Shown: positions 28,220-37,809, numbered from the stretch's first letter. The stretch is 64,000 nucleotides of DNA from an uncultured Gammaproteobacteria bacterium (GCA_913060975.1 CAJXVC010000005.1:124001-188000), one strand, 5' to 3'. A program made the numbers and translations. The notes: a model not told the origin generated them from the sequence alone.

Positions 28220-28348
28220 TCAGCGTTGGCTTTCAGCAACGCTCGTTAAGTTGCTGGCTTCCGGGCGGGTGAGACCCCCTTTCTGCCCGCAAGCCGACAG
28301 ACCGGCCAGTAACAGTAGGGTGACGCTCAGGCGTGTAATCAGTTTCAT
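28220..28348 (-). CDS. lptM: LptM, small lipoprotein of the LPS translocon
   Basis: A 42-residue gene. Residues 1-16 are a short lipoprotein signal, the lipobox is L-S-A-Cys20, and CGQKGGLTRP after it is the conserved mature N terminus of the LptM (formerly YifL/LppL) family. LptM assists disulfide maturation and assembly of the LptDE outer-membrane LPS translocon. It lies 37 bases upstream of lysA on the same strand, the classical position. The mature part is short, about 23 residues. Confidence 0.88.
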   Translation of the reverse strand: MKLITRLSVTLLLLAGLSACGQKGGLTRPEASNLTSVAESQR

Positions 28349-28377
28349 CTTCAGCACACTCGTTTCAGCAGCCGGCG

Positions 28378-28383
28378 ATTATA
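28378..28383 (-). promoter_or_regulatory. -10 box for the lptM-lysA-dapF operon
   Basis: A perfect TATAAT on the minus strand, about 30 bases before the lptM ATG, implies a leader of about 23 bases. No good -35 is visible at 16-18 bases. Confidence 0.45.
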
Positions 28384-28460
28384 ACGCTGGCCGATAAAGA
28401 AGCACAGGTTTGCCGGCAAAAATCCAGTAAAATCCGATATTTCCGTGATATTGGGTGTGC

Positions 28461-28489
28461 TTGAAAATTACCTGCAACAACCCTATATT
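28461..28489 (+). promoter_or_regulatory. Sigma-70 promoter for the ABC operon
   Basis: TTGAAA (28461-28466), a 17-base spacer and TATATT (28484-28489): five of six matches at each hexamer with ideal spacing. It would give a leader of roughly 85 bases before the ABC ATPase. Confidence 0.7.
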
Positions 28490-28580
28490 TCCAACTCATT
28501 TTTTCCTGGTGCGCTGACGGTGGGCGTACAAGCAATGAATGCTGCTCACCGCTGTAATGGCTAACAGAGATAAAGGAACT

Positions 28581-29519
28581 ATGATTGAAATAAAAAATCT
28601 GTCCAAGAAATTTGACCAATTTACCGCCGTCGATGACCTCAGCTTCAATGTGGCCGAGGGCGAGGTACTGGGCTTCCTGGGGCCGAATGGCGCCGGCAAG
28701 TCGACCACGATGAAAGTCATTACCGGTTTTCTGGCCCCGACGTCGGGTTCCGTGACCGTTGATGGCCACAATATCGCGCAATCGCCGATCGACGCCAAGC
28801 GCCTGATTGGCTATCTGCCCGAAGGGGCACCTTCCTATGCGGACATGACTACCAGTGAATTTCTGAACTTCATTGGCAAGGTACGTGGCTTTTCCGGTCA
28901 GGAACTGCAGCAACGGGTCGCTCATGTCATTAAAGAAGTCGAACTGGAATCAGTCGCTCAGCAAACTATCGAAACCCTGTCCAAGGGCTTCAAGCGTCGT
29001 GTGGGTCTGGCGCAAGCCATTATCCATGACCCCAAGGTGCTGATTCTCGATGAACCCACTGACGGGCTGGACCCGAATCAGAAGCACCACGTGCGCGAGT
29101 TGATCAAGAATCTGGCCCGCGACAAGATCGTTATTATCTCAACCCATATTCTGGAAGAGGTCACTGCGGTCTGTACGCGCGCCATTATTATCTCCAGTGG
29201 GCGTATTGTCGCCGACGGCACACCTGCCGAGCTGGAATCCAAGTCACGCTACCATCAGGCAGTGCGCGTCTCGCTCAGTGAGCAATACGATCTGCAGGCG
29301 GATCTGTCCGGTGTCCCCGGTGTTGCTGGCGTCGAAGCAGAGGCGGACCAGCAGTTGTCCTTCACTATTCTGGCCGATGGCAGCGAGCCGATCTTCGCCC
29401 GTGTATCAGAGCTGGCGCAGTCCAAACATTGGCCCATCGAAGAGTTTCATGTGCAGCGCGGTCAGCTCGAGGATGTGTTCCGCCATGTGACTGCCAAGGA
29501 GGCAATGCGCGATGAGTAG
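28581..29519 (+). CDS. ABC transporter ATPase, GldA/NatA-like
   Basis: A 312-residue ATPase: Walker A GPNGAGKST (about 35-43), signature LSKGFKRRVGLAQA, Walker B VLILDEPTDGLDP, and the switch STHILEEV. A C-terminal extension of about 80 residues is typical of ABC-2 type ATPases. The start with AAAGGA just upstream is preferred over one 14 codons earlier. It overlaps the permease gene by eight bases. Together with the next two genes it forms a GldA-GldF-GldG-like complex of unknown substrate; in Bacteroidetes such proteins act in gliding, but the gammaproteobacterial set is not a gliding system. Confidence 0.9.
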   Translation: MIEIKNLSKKFDQFTAVDDLSFNVAEGEVLGFLGPNGAGKSTTMKVITGFLAPTSGSVTVDGHNIAQSPIDAKRLIGYLPEGAPSYADMTTSEFLNFIGKVRGFSGQELQQRVAHVIKEVELESVAQQTIETLSKGFKRRVGLAQAIIHDPKVLILDEPTDGLDPNQKHHVRELIKNLARDKIVIISTHILEEVTAVCTRAIIISSGRIVADGTPAELESKSRYHQAVRVSLSEQYDLQADLSGVPGVAGVEAEADQQLSFTILADGSEPIFARVSELAQSKHWPIEEFHVQRGQLEDVFRHVTAKEAMRDE

Positions 29520-30246
29520 TCTGGGTATTATTTTCAAGCGCGAGTTGTTCAGTTATTTTGCGACTCCGCTGGCTTATATTTTTATTGTTATCTTTCTTAT
29601 CACTAACGGTATCTTTACGTTTGATCTCGGCGGTTTTTATGCGCGCGGTCAGGCCGACTTGTTGCCTTTCTTCAGTTTCCATCCGTGGCTGTATCTATTC
29701 ATGGTGCCAGCCATTGCGATGACGCTGTGGGCTGATGAACGCAAGACCGGGACTATTGAATTACTCCTGACCCTTCCTGTGCGTTTATCTGAAGCCGTGC
29801 TGGGTAAATTCCTGGCAGCCTGGGTACTGACGGGTATCGCTTTGCTGTTGACCTTTCCCATCTGGATTACCGTCAACTACCTTGGTGATCCAGACAATGG
29901 CGTGATCTTTGCCGCCTATCTGGGTAGCTGGTTCATGGCCGGCAGCTTTCTGGCGATTGGCTCTTGTATGTCGGCCTGCACCAAGAACTCGGTGATTGCC
30001 TTTATTCTGACAGTGGCGATCTGTTTCCTGTTCGTCATCATGGGTTCACCCATCTTGCTCAATGCTTTCCCGGCATGGGTGCCACAGATTGTCGTCGACG
30101 CCTTTTCGGCGTTGGGCTTTCTGACTCACTTCGACGCGATTGCCAAAGGCGTTCTGGATATTCGTGATCTACTGTTCTTTACAGTGTTTATAGGTGCCTG
30201 GCTCCTGGCCAGTGCGATTGTCATTGAAATGAAAAAGGCGAATTAA
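29512..30246 (+). CDS. ABC-2 type permease, GldF-like
   Basis: A 244-residue integral membrane protein with about six hydrophobic helices. The opening IIFKRELFSYFATPLAYIF and the later WADERKTGTIELLLTLPV motif are typical of ABC-2 permeases of the GldF/NosY type. Its gene overlaps the ATPase gene and is followed three bases later by the GldG-like gene, so the three proteins should be made together. Confidence 0.9.
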   Translation: MSSLGIIFKRELFSYFATPLAYIFIVIFLITNGIFTFDLGGFYARGQADLLPFFSFHPWLYLFMVPAIAMTLWADERKTGTIELLLTLPVRLSEAVLGKFLAAWVLTGIALLLTFPIWITVNYLGDPDNGVIFAAYLGSWFMAGSFLAIGSCMSACTKNSVIAFILTVAICFLFVIMGSPILLNAFPAWVPQIVVDAFSALGFLTHFDAIAKGVLDIRDLLFFTVFIGAWLLASAIVIEMKKAN

Positions 30247-30249
30247 GCG

Positions 30250-32316
30250 ATGAATAAAAAATCACTATTTTCCGCCGTTGGCCTGTTGGCCATTGCTGTT
30301 GTTCTGGTTGTCAGTGTTGCGATCATTAACGCGCTGCCTGGATGGCGCGTAGACCTGACAGAAGATGAATTGTTTACCCTGTCTGACGGCACTCGCAGTA
30401 TTGTCGGCAATCTCGAAGAGCCTTTGGAGTTGCTGTTCTTTTATTCAGACAGTGCGACTCAGGACGCGCCGCAGATTCGCAGTTATGCGACTCGCGTTGA
30501 AGAATTGCTGAATGAGATAGTCATCGCCAGCAACGGCGACCTGACGTTAACGCAGATCGATCCGGAGCCGTTCTCCGAGGATGAAGATCTGGCAACCCAG
30601 TACGGCATTCAGGCCGTGCCTGTTACTCAGGGCGGACCGGGTATTTATCTTGGGCTGGTGGTGCGTCGTGCCGTTGACCCAATCCAGAATCCGGTTGAAG
30701 GCGCGATCTTTGAAACCATGCCATTGATTCGTCCTGATCAGGAGGAGTTTCTCGAATACGAATTCATGAAACTCATTACCAAGGTCGAAGACCCTGAGCT
30801 GGATGTGGTTGGCCTGATCACTGAATTGGAAATCGATGGCGGCTTCGACCCCATGTCCGGCCAGGCAACATCACCCTGGGTAATCATGGAATACGTGCGG
30901 CAATTGTATGACGTGCGCCGTCTTGCCTCCGATATCGAAGACATCGATGAGGATATCGATATTCTCATGGTGGTGCATCCGCAGGATCTGTCTGAGCAGG
31001 CGCTCTATGCCATCGACCAGTATGTTTTGCGTGGTGGCTCCACGATGGTGTTTCTTGATCCCAATGCCGATTCGAAGATTATGCGTTCGCAACAGGGCAA
31101 TCTGGTCCCGGCGGGCATGAGTTCGGATCTGCCGGGCTTGCTGGCGCAGTGGGGTGTCGAGTACGACAGCAACGCCGTACTGACTGACAGCGAACTGGCC
31201 TTGCGCGTGCGCATGGGCCAAGGGCAACGCCCCTCGCCACATCTGGGCATGCTGGGTGTACAGCGTCAGTATCTGAATCAGGACGACATCATCACACGTG
31301 GTCTGGAGACCATCAATATGTCCACCAGTGGTTCCATTGCGCCGCTTGCGGATGCGGATGCGAGCTTCGAGCCAATCATCGAATCTTCCACCAGCGCCAT
31401 GATGATGAGTCGCGGTCTGGTCGAAGATGTGATGGATCCATCGGTCCTGTTCGATGAGTTCGAATCGGCCAATGAAAGCTACGTAATCGGCGCCAGAGTC
31501 GCTGGCATGTTCGATACCGCATTCCCTGATGGCCGCCCTGTAGAAGCAGTGCCTGAGACTGAAGAGGCGGTTGAGGGCGATGAAGCGTCTGCAGCGAATG
31601 AAGAGCAGGGCGATGCCGCTGCTAACACCGACAATCCAGCCCAGCCGGATGCAGATGATGCAGCGGCCGTGGCGGAAGCTACGGAGAGTGAGGCAACAAG
31701 TGCAGCAGACAGTGAGACAGAGGAAGAATCCGGCCTGCCTCATGTGGCCAGTTCGGAAAGTATGGCCAACATTCTTGTCTTCGCCGATAGCGATTTGTTG
31801 AGCGATCGTCTCTGGGTGCAAGTCTCCCAGTTTCTTGGCCAGCGCATTCCGCAGCCGTTTGCCAACAATGGCGATCTGGTCATTAACTCACTCGACAATC
31901 TCAGTGGTGGTGCGGATCTGGTGAGCATTCGCAGCCGCGGGCGTTATTCAAGACCCTTCACACGCGTGCTCGATCTGCAGCGGGAAGCCGATGATCGCTT
32001 GCGTGTTGAAGAGGCTGAGTTGCTGGATCGTATTGCCGAATCAGAAGAAGCTCTGGCCGAGTTGAATCAAACCGAAGATGGTCAGCCATTGGGCCAGATC
32101 ACTCCGGAGATGCAAACCGAGATTGATCGTTTCAATGAGGAGTTGTTGCAGACTCGTCGCCGACTGCGTGACGTGCGTTATCAGCTAACCGAAGATATTG
32201 AGCGGCTGGGTGCGAATCTGAAACTGATTAATACGGCATTGATTCCAGCCTTGCTCACAATATTGATGTTGGTGGCTTACTTTACGCGAACCCGACGCCG
32301 CAAGACTGGCAACTAG
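30250..32316 (+). CDS. GldG-family membrane-anchored periplasmic protein
   Basis: A 688-residue protein: an N-terminal membrane helix (about 9-29), a DLTEDELFTLSDGTR motif, the large GldG/ABC-auxiliary extracytoplasmic domain, and a C-terminal helix (about 657-680) followed by a basic tail. Residues about 433-492 are a low-complexity acidic insert, almost entirely Glu, Asp, Ala, Ser and Thr. A predicted coiled coil (about 580-655) precedes the last helix. In related operons a DUF4340 protein often follows; here it does not, the next gene being convergent. Substrate unknown. Confidence 0.87.
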   Translation: MNKKSLFSAVGLLAIAVVLVVSVAIINALPGWRVDLTEDELFTLSDGTRSIVGNLEEPLELLFFYSDSATQDAPQIRSYATRVEELLNEIVIASNGDLTLTQIDPEPFSEDEDLATQYGIQAVPVTQGGPGIYLGLVVRRAVDPIQNPVEGAIFETMPLIRPDQEEFLEYEFMKLITKVEDPELDVVGLITELEIDGGFDPMSGQATSPWVIMEYVRQLYDVRRLASDIEDIDEDIDILMVVHPQDLSEQALYAIDQYVLRGGSTMVFLDPNADSKIMRSQQGNLVPAGMSSDLPGLLAQWGVEYDSNAVLTDSELALRVRMGQGQRPSPHLGMLGVQRQYLNQDDIITRGLETINMSTSGSIAPLADADASFEPIIESSTSAMMMSRGLVEDVMDPSVLFDEFESANESYVIGARVAGMFDTAFPDGRPVEAVPETEEAVEGDEASAANEEQGDAAANTDNPAQPDADDAAAVAEATESEATSAADSETEEESGLPHVASSESMANILVFADSDLLSDRLWVQVSQFLGQRIPQPFANNGDLVINSLDNLSGGADLVSIRSRGRYSRPFTRVLDLQREADDRLRVEEAELLDRIAESEEALAELNQTEDGQPLGQITPEMQTEIDRFNEELLQTRRRLRDVRYQLTEDIERLGANLKLINTALIPALLTILMLVAYFTRTRRRKTGN

Positions 32317-32352
32317 GTTCTGGAAACTTGCGTCTAGTAACAAGAGTTTAGT

Positions 32353-32377
32353 AAAAAGAGCCCAGCAATAAGGGGCT
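32353..32377 (-). terminator. Intrinsic terminator after the histidine kinase gene
   Basis: Read on the minus strand: AGCCC, a nine-base loop, GGGCT, then CTTTTT. The stem is short (5 bp) but correctly placed downstream of the response regulator-kinase operon. Confidence 0.5.
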
Positions 32378-32381
32378 GGAA

Positions 32382-32413
32382 AAAAGAATCTGGCGACTGG
32401 TTTGCCACGCCAG
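32382..32413 (-). terminator. First of two tandem terminators after the kinase gene
   Basis: On the minus strand CTGGCG pairs with CGCCAG around a 12-base loop that itself contains a TGG/CCA pair, followed by ATTC and six T. It lies just past the kinase stop and before the second hairpin. Confidence 0.5.
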
Positions 32414-32422
32414 AAATATCAG

Positions 32423-33757
32423 CTAGTCTGACTCGACCGCCGCAATATGCGGCGGCTTGTCAGGCAGGTTGACGGTGATGTGCGTACCTTCGCCGATGGC
32501 GCTCTTGACGATTAACTCGCCGCCGTGGGCTTGTGCAATCAGTTTGCACAGATACAAGCCGAGTCCGAATCCGCCGGTGTTGCGCTGGCGGGCGCTATCA
32601 GCGCGATAGAATGGTTCGCTGAGATGGGACAGATGTTCTTCGGAAATACCTTCGCCCTGATCGATCACTTCAATAATGCCGCGGTCATCCATAAAGCTGA
32701 CGCGAATGGTGATGGGCTTGCCTTCACCGTGGCGCATGGCGTTATTGATGAGGTTGGTTATCAACAGGCGAACCCGCAGTTTGTCGATAGTGAAGTCCCT
32801 GTCTTCCTCGGTGAATTCGGGAATGATGCCGCCTTCGTAATCTTCAAAGTGTTGCGCCACCGAGGCGACAAATTCGACAAAATTCACCGGTTCTTCTACC
32901 AGCACTGAGTGGTCATTGTTGAGACGCTCGGCTTCAAGCAGATCGGTAATCAACAAATCAATCTCGTCGATGTCTTCCTTGAGGTGCTCTTTCTCGTCGC
33001 TGTCCGGCATGAACTCCATGCGCAGTTTGGCTTTGGTAATTGGCGTACGTAACTCGTGACTAATAGCCATCAGTAACTGGCGCTTGGCTTCCAACATGGA
33101 CTGCAATGAGTCGGCCATGTGATTAATGCTTTCAGTCAGCTCGCCCAACTCATCCTGACGATTGGTTTTCACGCGAAAACTCAAATCACCCTGGCGAATG
33201 CGCTCTGCACCACGGCGTAACAAGCGTACTGGATTGAGTAATTTGTTGACCATGAAGTAATTCAACAGCAGTACGATTGCTGCCAGCGTAAGACCGACGT
33301 AAAGCACAACAAGGTCGATAGTCGTATCGATACGTGAACGCTGATAGAGATAGAAGTCGTAACCGCCGCGTCGTACCATGATGATGTCTTCGGCGTCGAT
33401 GCTGCGCACTTCGGCATCGTTGGTGAGTGTGCGACTGTAAGAGGACTGGTCGACGTCGAGGCGATTGTCCGGGTCGGACGTCCACCGCATGATTGGATTG
33501 CGAATATTGATCGTCCAGTCCAATTCATCGGCAAGACGCATGGCATTGCTCAGATTGGGCGGCGTACCAATATCTTCAATAATGGATTCGACATTACGGG
33601 TAAAAAAGTCAGGAATGGTTTCAATGGCGCCGGTTTCTTGATTGACGGCCCGCAATGACACATAAATAATAATAACGAAACAAAGAACAGTGACGCCAAA
33701 GATCAGCAGGAGACGAAAAAAAAGGGACTTACGAACTTGCTGTATCAGCGGTGTCAT
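32423..33757 (-). CDS. Sensor histidine kinase (EnvZ/RstB-like layout)
   Basis: A 444-residue inner-membrane kinase: first helix about 13-33, a periplasmic sensor region about 36-148, second helix about 150-170, HAMP (about 171-223), and a HisKA domain with phospho-acceptor His234 in ISHELRTPITKAKL. The C-terminal ATPase domain has NLINNAMRHG, DQGEGI and GGFGLGLYLCK. The start MTPLIQQ overlaps the regulator's stop by four bases; the frame extends 12 codons further upstream without similarity. The signal is unknown, and no obvious target genes adjoin it. Confidence 0.92.
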   Translation of the reverse strand: MTPLIQQVRKSLFFRLLLIFGVTVLCFVIIIYVSLRAVNQETGAIETIPDFFTRNVESIIEDIGTPPNLSNAMRLADELDWTINIRNPIMRWTSDPDNRLDVDQSSYSRTLTNDAEVRSIDAEDIIMVRRGGYDFYLYQRSRIDTTIDLVVLYVGLTLAAIVLLLNYFMVNKLLNPVRLLRRGAERIRQGDLSFRVKTNRQDELGELTESINHMADSLQSMLEAKRQLLMAISHELRTPITKAKLRMEFMPDSDEKEHLKEDIDEIDLLITDLLEAERLNNDHSVLVEEPVNFVEFVASVAQHFEDYEGGIIPEFTEEDRDFTIDKLRVRLLITNLINNAMRHGEGKPITIRVSFMDDRGIIEVIDQGEGISEEHLSHLSEPFYRADSARQRNTGGFGLGLYLCKLIAQAHGGELIVKSAIGEGTHITVNLPDKPPHIAAVESD

Positions 33758-34452
33758 GCTTGCTCGCCGACAAAAGTATAGCCACGTCCCCACACCGTTT
33801 TAATAAAACGCGGTGTCTTGGAAGTGTCTTTCAACTTGTGTCGCAAGCGGCTGACCAGAGTATCGACTGCACGAGAGAAAAGCTCGGCATCAATGCCACG
33901 CAGCCGATTCATTAATTCGTCTCTAGTGAATGTTTTGTTGGGAAACTGCATGAACAGAACCAACAGTTCATATTCCATCGTGGTGAGGTCGAGTACATCA
34001 CCATCGAGTTTGACCTCGCGGCGCGAGACGTCTACTTCCAGACCGCTAATAGGTTTGATATCACGCACGCCATTATCGTCGCTGCTGCGGCGTAAAATGT
34101 TGTGAATGCGAGCAACCAGTTCTCGTGGTTCGAAGGGTTTTGGCAAATAATCATCCGCACCCAATTCCAGGCCGACGATGCGGTCAGTGACTTCCGCATG
34201 AGCGGTAAGCATCAGTATCGGCAGTTGGCCATAGATGGATGACTTGGCACGTATTTCCCGGCAAATTTCAAAGCCATCTTTTTCCGGCAGCATGACATCA
34301 AGAATCAACAGGTCGGGCTTGACCTTTTTGAGCATCTCAAATCCCTTGCTGGGCGTCATGGCGACATGGACTTTCATGTCATAACGCTCAAGATATTGAG
34401 TCAGTAACTGACCCAATTTCTCATCGTCATCAATAATCAGGATTTGCTTCAT
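33754..34452 (-). CDS. OmpR-family response regulator
   Basis: A 232-residue regulator. The receiver domain (1-120) has acidic pocket Asp8-Asp10, phospho-acceptor Asp52 in LLILDVMLP, a Thr in MLTAHAE and Lys in DDYLPKPFEP. The winged-helix DNA-binding domain (about 135-230) ends with VSRLRHKL and IKTVWGRGYTF, as in OmpR/PhoB. Co-encoded with the kinase downstream by an ATGA overlap. It is divergent from the ABC-F gene across 140 bases where autoregulatory sites may lie; I could not identify repeats there. Confidence 0.94.
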   Translation of the reverse strand: MKQILIIDDDEKLGQLLTQYLERYDMKVHVAMTPSKGFEMLKKVKPDLLILDVMLPEKDGFEICREIRAKSSIYGQLPILMLTAHAEVTDRIVGLELGADDYLPKPFEPRELVARIHNILRRSSDDNGVRDIKPISGLEVDVSRREVKLDGDVLDLTTMEYELLVLFMQFPNKTFTRDELMNRLRGIDAELFSRAVDTLVSRLRHKLKDTSKTPRFIKTVWGRGYTFVGEQA

Positions 34453-34592
34453 GCCAGAACCGATAGTGTGGGTGAATAGATTAACTAATTGAAAGTGCAG
34501 TAAATATGCCGCAATAGTACGAATTCGGTCTGATTAAATCAATTGTGGTGTATCATTGCCGACCCCGAAAGTATGACCATTTCTGAAAGCGC

Positions 34593-36533
34593 ATGATTTC
34601 CCTAAACGACATCACGTTGATGCGGGGCCAGCAGACATTGATCGAGCAGGCCAGTCTGACCATCCACAATGGTCAGCGCGTCGGTATTATCGGCCGCAAC
34701 GGTAGCGGCAAGACCAGTCTATTCCGCGCCCTGGCCGGTGAGATTCCCCTGGAACAGGGCGAAATCAAGCGCCCGAGTGATATGCGCCAATCCGTCATGT
34801 CACAGGAAACCCCCGGGGTTGATCGCTCTGCGCTTGAGTTTGTCATTGACGCCCACGTGATCTATCGCCGCATCGAACGTGATCTGGCGATTGCCGAGGA
34901 AGCCGACGACGGGACGAAGTTAGCGACACTGCACGGCGAACTGGAGCTGATCGATGGCTATGACATTCAGCATCGCGCCGAACGCTTGCTCTCTGGATTG
35001 GGTTTCGACACTGAGCAGTTTGCCTACCCTGTCGGGCAGTTCTCTGGTGGCTGGCGCGTGCGCCTTAATCTCGCCGCGGCCCTGATGTGCCCTTCTGACT
35101 TGCTCATGCTGGATGAGCCAACCAACCACCTGGACCTGGAAGCAACGGTCTGGCTGGAACAGTGGCTGATGCAGTACCCGGGTACCTTATTGGTAATCTC
35201 CCACGATCGGACTTTTCTTGATCGCGTCATCGATCACGTCATCAGTTTTGAAGGCAGTCGCCTGGATCTGTATCGCGGTAACTACAGCGCCTATGAAAAG
35301 CAGCGCGCAGAAAAACTGGCACAACAAGCGGCCATGGCTGAAAAGCAGCAACGTCGACGCGCCGAGATTGAAGACTTTGTAAGACGTTTTCGTGCCAAGG
35401 CATCCAAGGCCAAACAGGCCCAGAGCCGCATGAAAGAATTACAACGCATGCAGGATATAGCGCCGGCCCATGTCGACTCGCCGTTCCGTTTCAATTTTCC
35501 CGATGTGGATGACCTGCCCAGCTTTTTGCTGCAAACCGAAAAGCTGGCTATCGGTTTTGGCTCGCCGTTGGTTAGCAATATCAACATGGGCATTCGGGCC
35601 GAGTCACGTATTGGCCTGCTGGGTTATAACGGCAGCGGCAAATCCACGCTGTTGAAGACACTGGCTGGCAAACTGGCGACAGTGGCCGGTGAAGTGACTG
35701 AAGCGAGAAAACTCAAGATTGGTTATTTTGCCCAGCATCAAGTGGATGAACTGGATATGCATTTAACGCCTATCCAATTGATTGAACAGATTTCCGACGA
35801 CCGTACCCGGGCAACAGTGCAGCAAATCCGCGATTATCTGGGCGGTTTTGATTTTCGTGGCGCGCGCGTGGATGAAAGTATTGAAAATTTCTCCGGTGGC
35901 GAAAAGGCGCGGTTGGCGCTGGCGCGAGTCGCCTGGCAACGTCCGAATCTATTGTTGCTGGATGAGCCCACTAACCACCTGGATCTGGAGATGGTGCATG
36001 CGCTAACCATGGCGTTGCAGGAATTTGCTGGCGCATTGGTGATTGTCTCCCACGATCGCCACTTGCTCGCCAATACCGTGGATGAGTTCTACTCCATCCA
36101 CCGCGGCGAGTTTACTGAATTCAAAGGCAGTCTGAGCGCTTATGAGAGTTGGTTAAAAGCTTCGGAGAAAGATCAGCCTCTGCCGTTGATAAACGACTCT
36201 GAACCTGACGATGGCAATGGCGCCTCGGGCAGCACAGAAAAGCCAGAAAAGCGTGACAAGAAAGCCGAACGCCAGCAAGCCGCTGCACGTCGCGCTGAAG
36301 TGGCACCATTGCGCAAGCAAGCCAGGCAACTGGAGTCCGGTATCGACAAGCTGCAACAGCAATTGGCGAAGATTGAAACCCAACTGGCGGACCAGAGTCT
36401 TTATGAAGAAGACGCCAAGGCGCGACTGACTGAGATTTTGCAAGAGCAGGGCAAAGTAAAGTCTGATCTGGAAGCAAGCGAAGAGCAGTGGTTGGAGATT
36501 CAGCAGCGGCTGGAAGAAGCCGAGCAGGGCTGA
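34593..36533 (+). CDS. ABC-F ATPase, YheS-like
   Basis: A 646-residue soluble protein with two ABC cassettes and no membrane helices. Cassette 1 has GRNGSGKTS and FSGGWRVRLNLAAAL; cassette 2 has GYNGSGKST and FSGGEKARLALARV; each has LLDEPTNHLDLE or a close match. An inter-domain linker (about 225-310) and a charged C-terminal coiled coil (about 560-645) are present. The C-terminal coil and length point to the YheS subgroup rather than EttA. ABC-F proteins act on the ribosome to relieve stalling. Confidence 0.9.
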   Translation: MISLNDITLMRGQQTLIEQASLTIHNGQRVGIIGRNGSGKTSLFRALAGEIPLEQGEIKRPSDMRQSVMSQETPGVDRSALEFVIDAHVIYRRIERDLAIAEEADDGTKLATLHGELELIDGYDIQHRAERLLSGLGFDTEQFAYPVGQFSGGWRVRLNLAAALMCPSDLLMLDEPTNHLDLEATVWLEQWLMQYPGTLLVISHDRTFLDRVIDHVISFEGSRLDLYRGNYSAYEKQRAEKLAQQAAMAEKQQRRRAEIEDFVRRFRAKASKAKQAQSRMKELQRMQDIAPAHVDSPFRFNFPDVDDLPSFLLQTEKLAIGFGSPLVSNINMGIRAESRIGLLGYNGSGKSTLLKTLAGKLATVAGEVTEARKLKIGYFAQHQVDELDMHLTPIQLIEQISDDRTRATVQQIRDYLGGFDFRGARVDESIENFSGGEKARLALARVAWQRPNLLLLDEPTNHLDLEMVHALTMALQEFAGALVIVSHDRHLLANTVDEFYSIHRGEFTEFKGSLSAYESWLKASEKDQPLPLINDSEPDDGNGASGSTEKPEKRDKKAERQQAAARRAEVAPLRKQARQLESGIDKLQQQLAKIETQLADQSLYEEDAKARLTEILQEQGKVKSDLEASEEQWLEIQQRLEEAEQG

Positions 36534-36564
36534 TCCGGCAATCGCCCTCGTACGCATTCAGGGC

Positions 36565-36594
36565 TTGAAACAATCCCTCGAACACCCATTTAAT
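36565..36594 (+). promoter_or_regulatory. Sigma-70-like promoter for the HtrA protease gene
   Basis: TTGAAA, an 18-base spacer and TTTAAT, five of six matches in each box, about 100 bases before the ATG. I saw no convincing sigma-E (GAACTT ... TCTGA) promoter. Confidence 0.45.
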
Positions 36595-36696
36595 AAGGAT
36601 TCAGCTTGCAGTCAGCCCAGCGGGCAGACACTGTGAGCTAGTGGCCACTTGCCGGCCATAGTCGCGCGCACGTTCTGACATTGGAGACACGACGAC

Positions 36697-37809
36697 ATGA
36701 AATCCCTGCACTCATATTCCGCCCGCTTATGCACTCGCCTTTTCCCTGGTTTTTTCACTGCCTTGGCACTGGCCCTGACTGCATTGACAGCACCTGCTGT
36801 GGCGCAGACCGCGGGCAGCGTAAACTTTTCCACCAATGACGAAACAAACAACATCGAGGTCTTCAAACTGGCGAGTCCGTCAGTGGTGAATATCACCAAT
36901 TCCCGGTTAGTGCGCTCTTTCTATTCATTGAACCCACAAGAGGTACCGCAGGGTAGTGGCACGGGTTTTATCTGGAATGATGAAGGCTACATCGTCACCA
37001 ACTTTCACGTTGTGCAGCAAGCCGACCGGGTCATGGTGACACTGCAAGACGGCACGACTTATGACGCGCGGGCGGTCGGCGTCGATCCGGACAAGGATCT
37101 TGCCGTACTGAAAATCGAAGCACCGGAACAAGAATTGTCTCCGGTGACTCCCGGTGACTCGGCCAGTCTGGAAGTTGGCCGCAAAGTCATCGCCATCGGT
37201 AATCCGTTCGGTCTGGATACGACGATGACGGTGGGTGTGGTCAGTGCCTTGGGCCGCGAAATCGATTCGGTTTCCCGACGTAAAATTCGCGATGTGATTC
37301 AAACCGATGCGGCGATCAACCCGGGCAACTCCGGTGGGCCGCTGTTGAATTCCCAGGGCGAACTGATAGGCGTGAATACCGCGATCTATAGCCCCAGTGG
37401 TGCCAGCTCCGGTATTGGGTTTGCTATTCCGGTCAACACAGTGAAGCGCATCGTGCCGCAATTGATTACCTATGGCCGGGTACAAACACCAATTCTGGGC
37501 ATCACACGTATTCCACAACCGGACTATTATCGCCGCTTGTGGGGTATCGAGGGCGTGATTGTACTGGACACAGTTGCAGGCAGCGACCCGGACCGACAAA
37601 ACATGCGCGGTCTGGTGCGCACCGAACGTGGCCGCATCCGATTGGGTGATGTGATTGTTGAAGTGGATGGTGAAGAGATCCGCAACGAAGACGATCTGGC
37701 CACTGTTATCGAACGCCATCAGGCTGGTGATGTCGTGCTGGTCAAAACCTTGCGTGACAACCGTGAGTACGAATACGAAATCGAATTGTTACCGCCGGCA
37801 GATCGCTAG
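36697..37809 (+). CDS. HtrA-family periplasmic serine protease, DegS/DegQ-like
   Basis: A 370-residue protease with a signal peptide cleaved near APAVA-Q (after about residue 36) or retained as an anchor. The trypsin-like domain has His104 in TNFHVV, Asp134 in DKDLAVLKI and Ser212 in NPGNSGGPL. One PDZ domain (about 265-365) follows. A single PDZ and the length match DegS more than DegP/DegQ, which have two; DegS triggers the sigma-E envelope stress response by cutting RseA. The extended, cleavable-looking signal region leaves open a soluble periplasmic enzyme. It overlaps the convergent argH by four bases. Confidence 0.9.
   Translation: MKSLHSYSARLCTRLFPGFFTALALALTALTAPAVAQTAGSVNFSTNDETNNIEVFKLASPSVVNITNSRLVRSFYSLNPQEVPQGSGTGFIWNDEGYIVTNFHVVQQADRVMVTLQDGTTYDARAVGVDPDKDLAVLKIEAPEQELSPVTPGDSASLEVGRKVIAIGNPFGLDTTMTVGVVSALGREIDSVSRRKIRDVIQTDAAINPGNSGGPLLNSQGELIGVNTAIYSPSGASSGIGFAIPVNTVKRIVPQLITYGRVQTPILGITRIPQPDYYRRLWGIEGVIVLDTVAGSDPDRQNMRGLVRTERGRIRLGDVIVEVDGEEIRNEDDLATVIERHQAGDVVLVKTLRDNREYEYEIELLPPADR

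Noticed and set aside
28365..28925. 186-codon minus-strand frame upstream of lptM
   Set aside because: Runs opposite the ABC ATPase and across its promoter; no recognisable protein features. I also looked for cyaY, often located near here, and did not find it.
30871..31821. 316-codon minus-strand frame opposite the GldG-like gene
   Set aside because: Shadow of the real gene; rich in His, Arg and Gln as expected for antisense reading of acidic codons.
36925..37719. 264-codon minus-strand frame opposite the HtrA protease gene
   Set aside because: Antisense shadow of a certain gene; no family similarity and no start signals.
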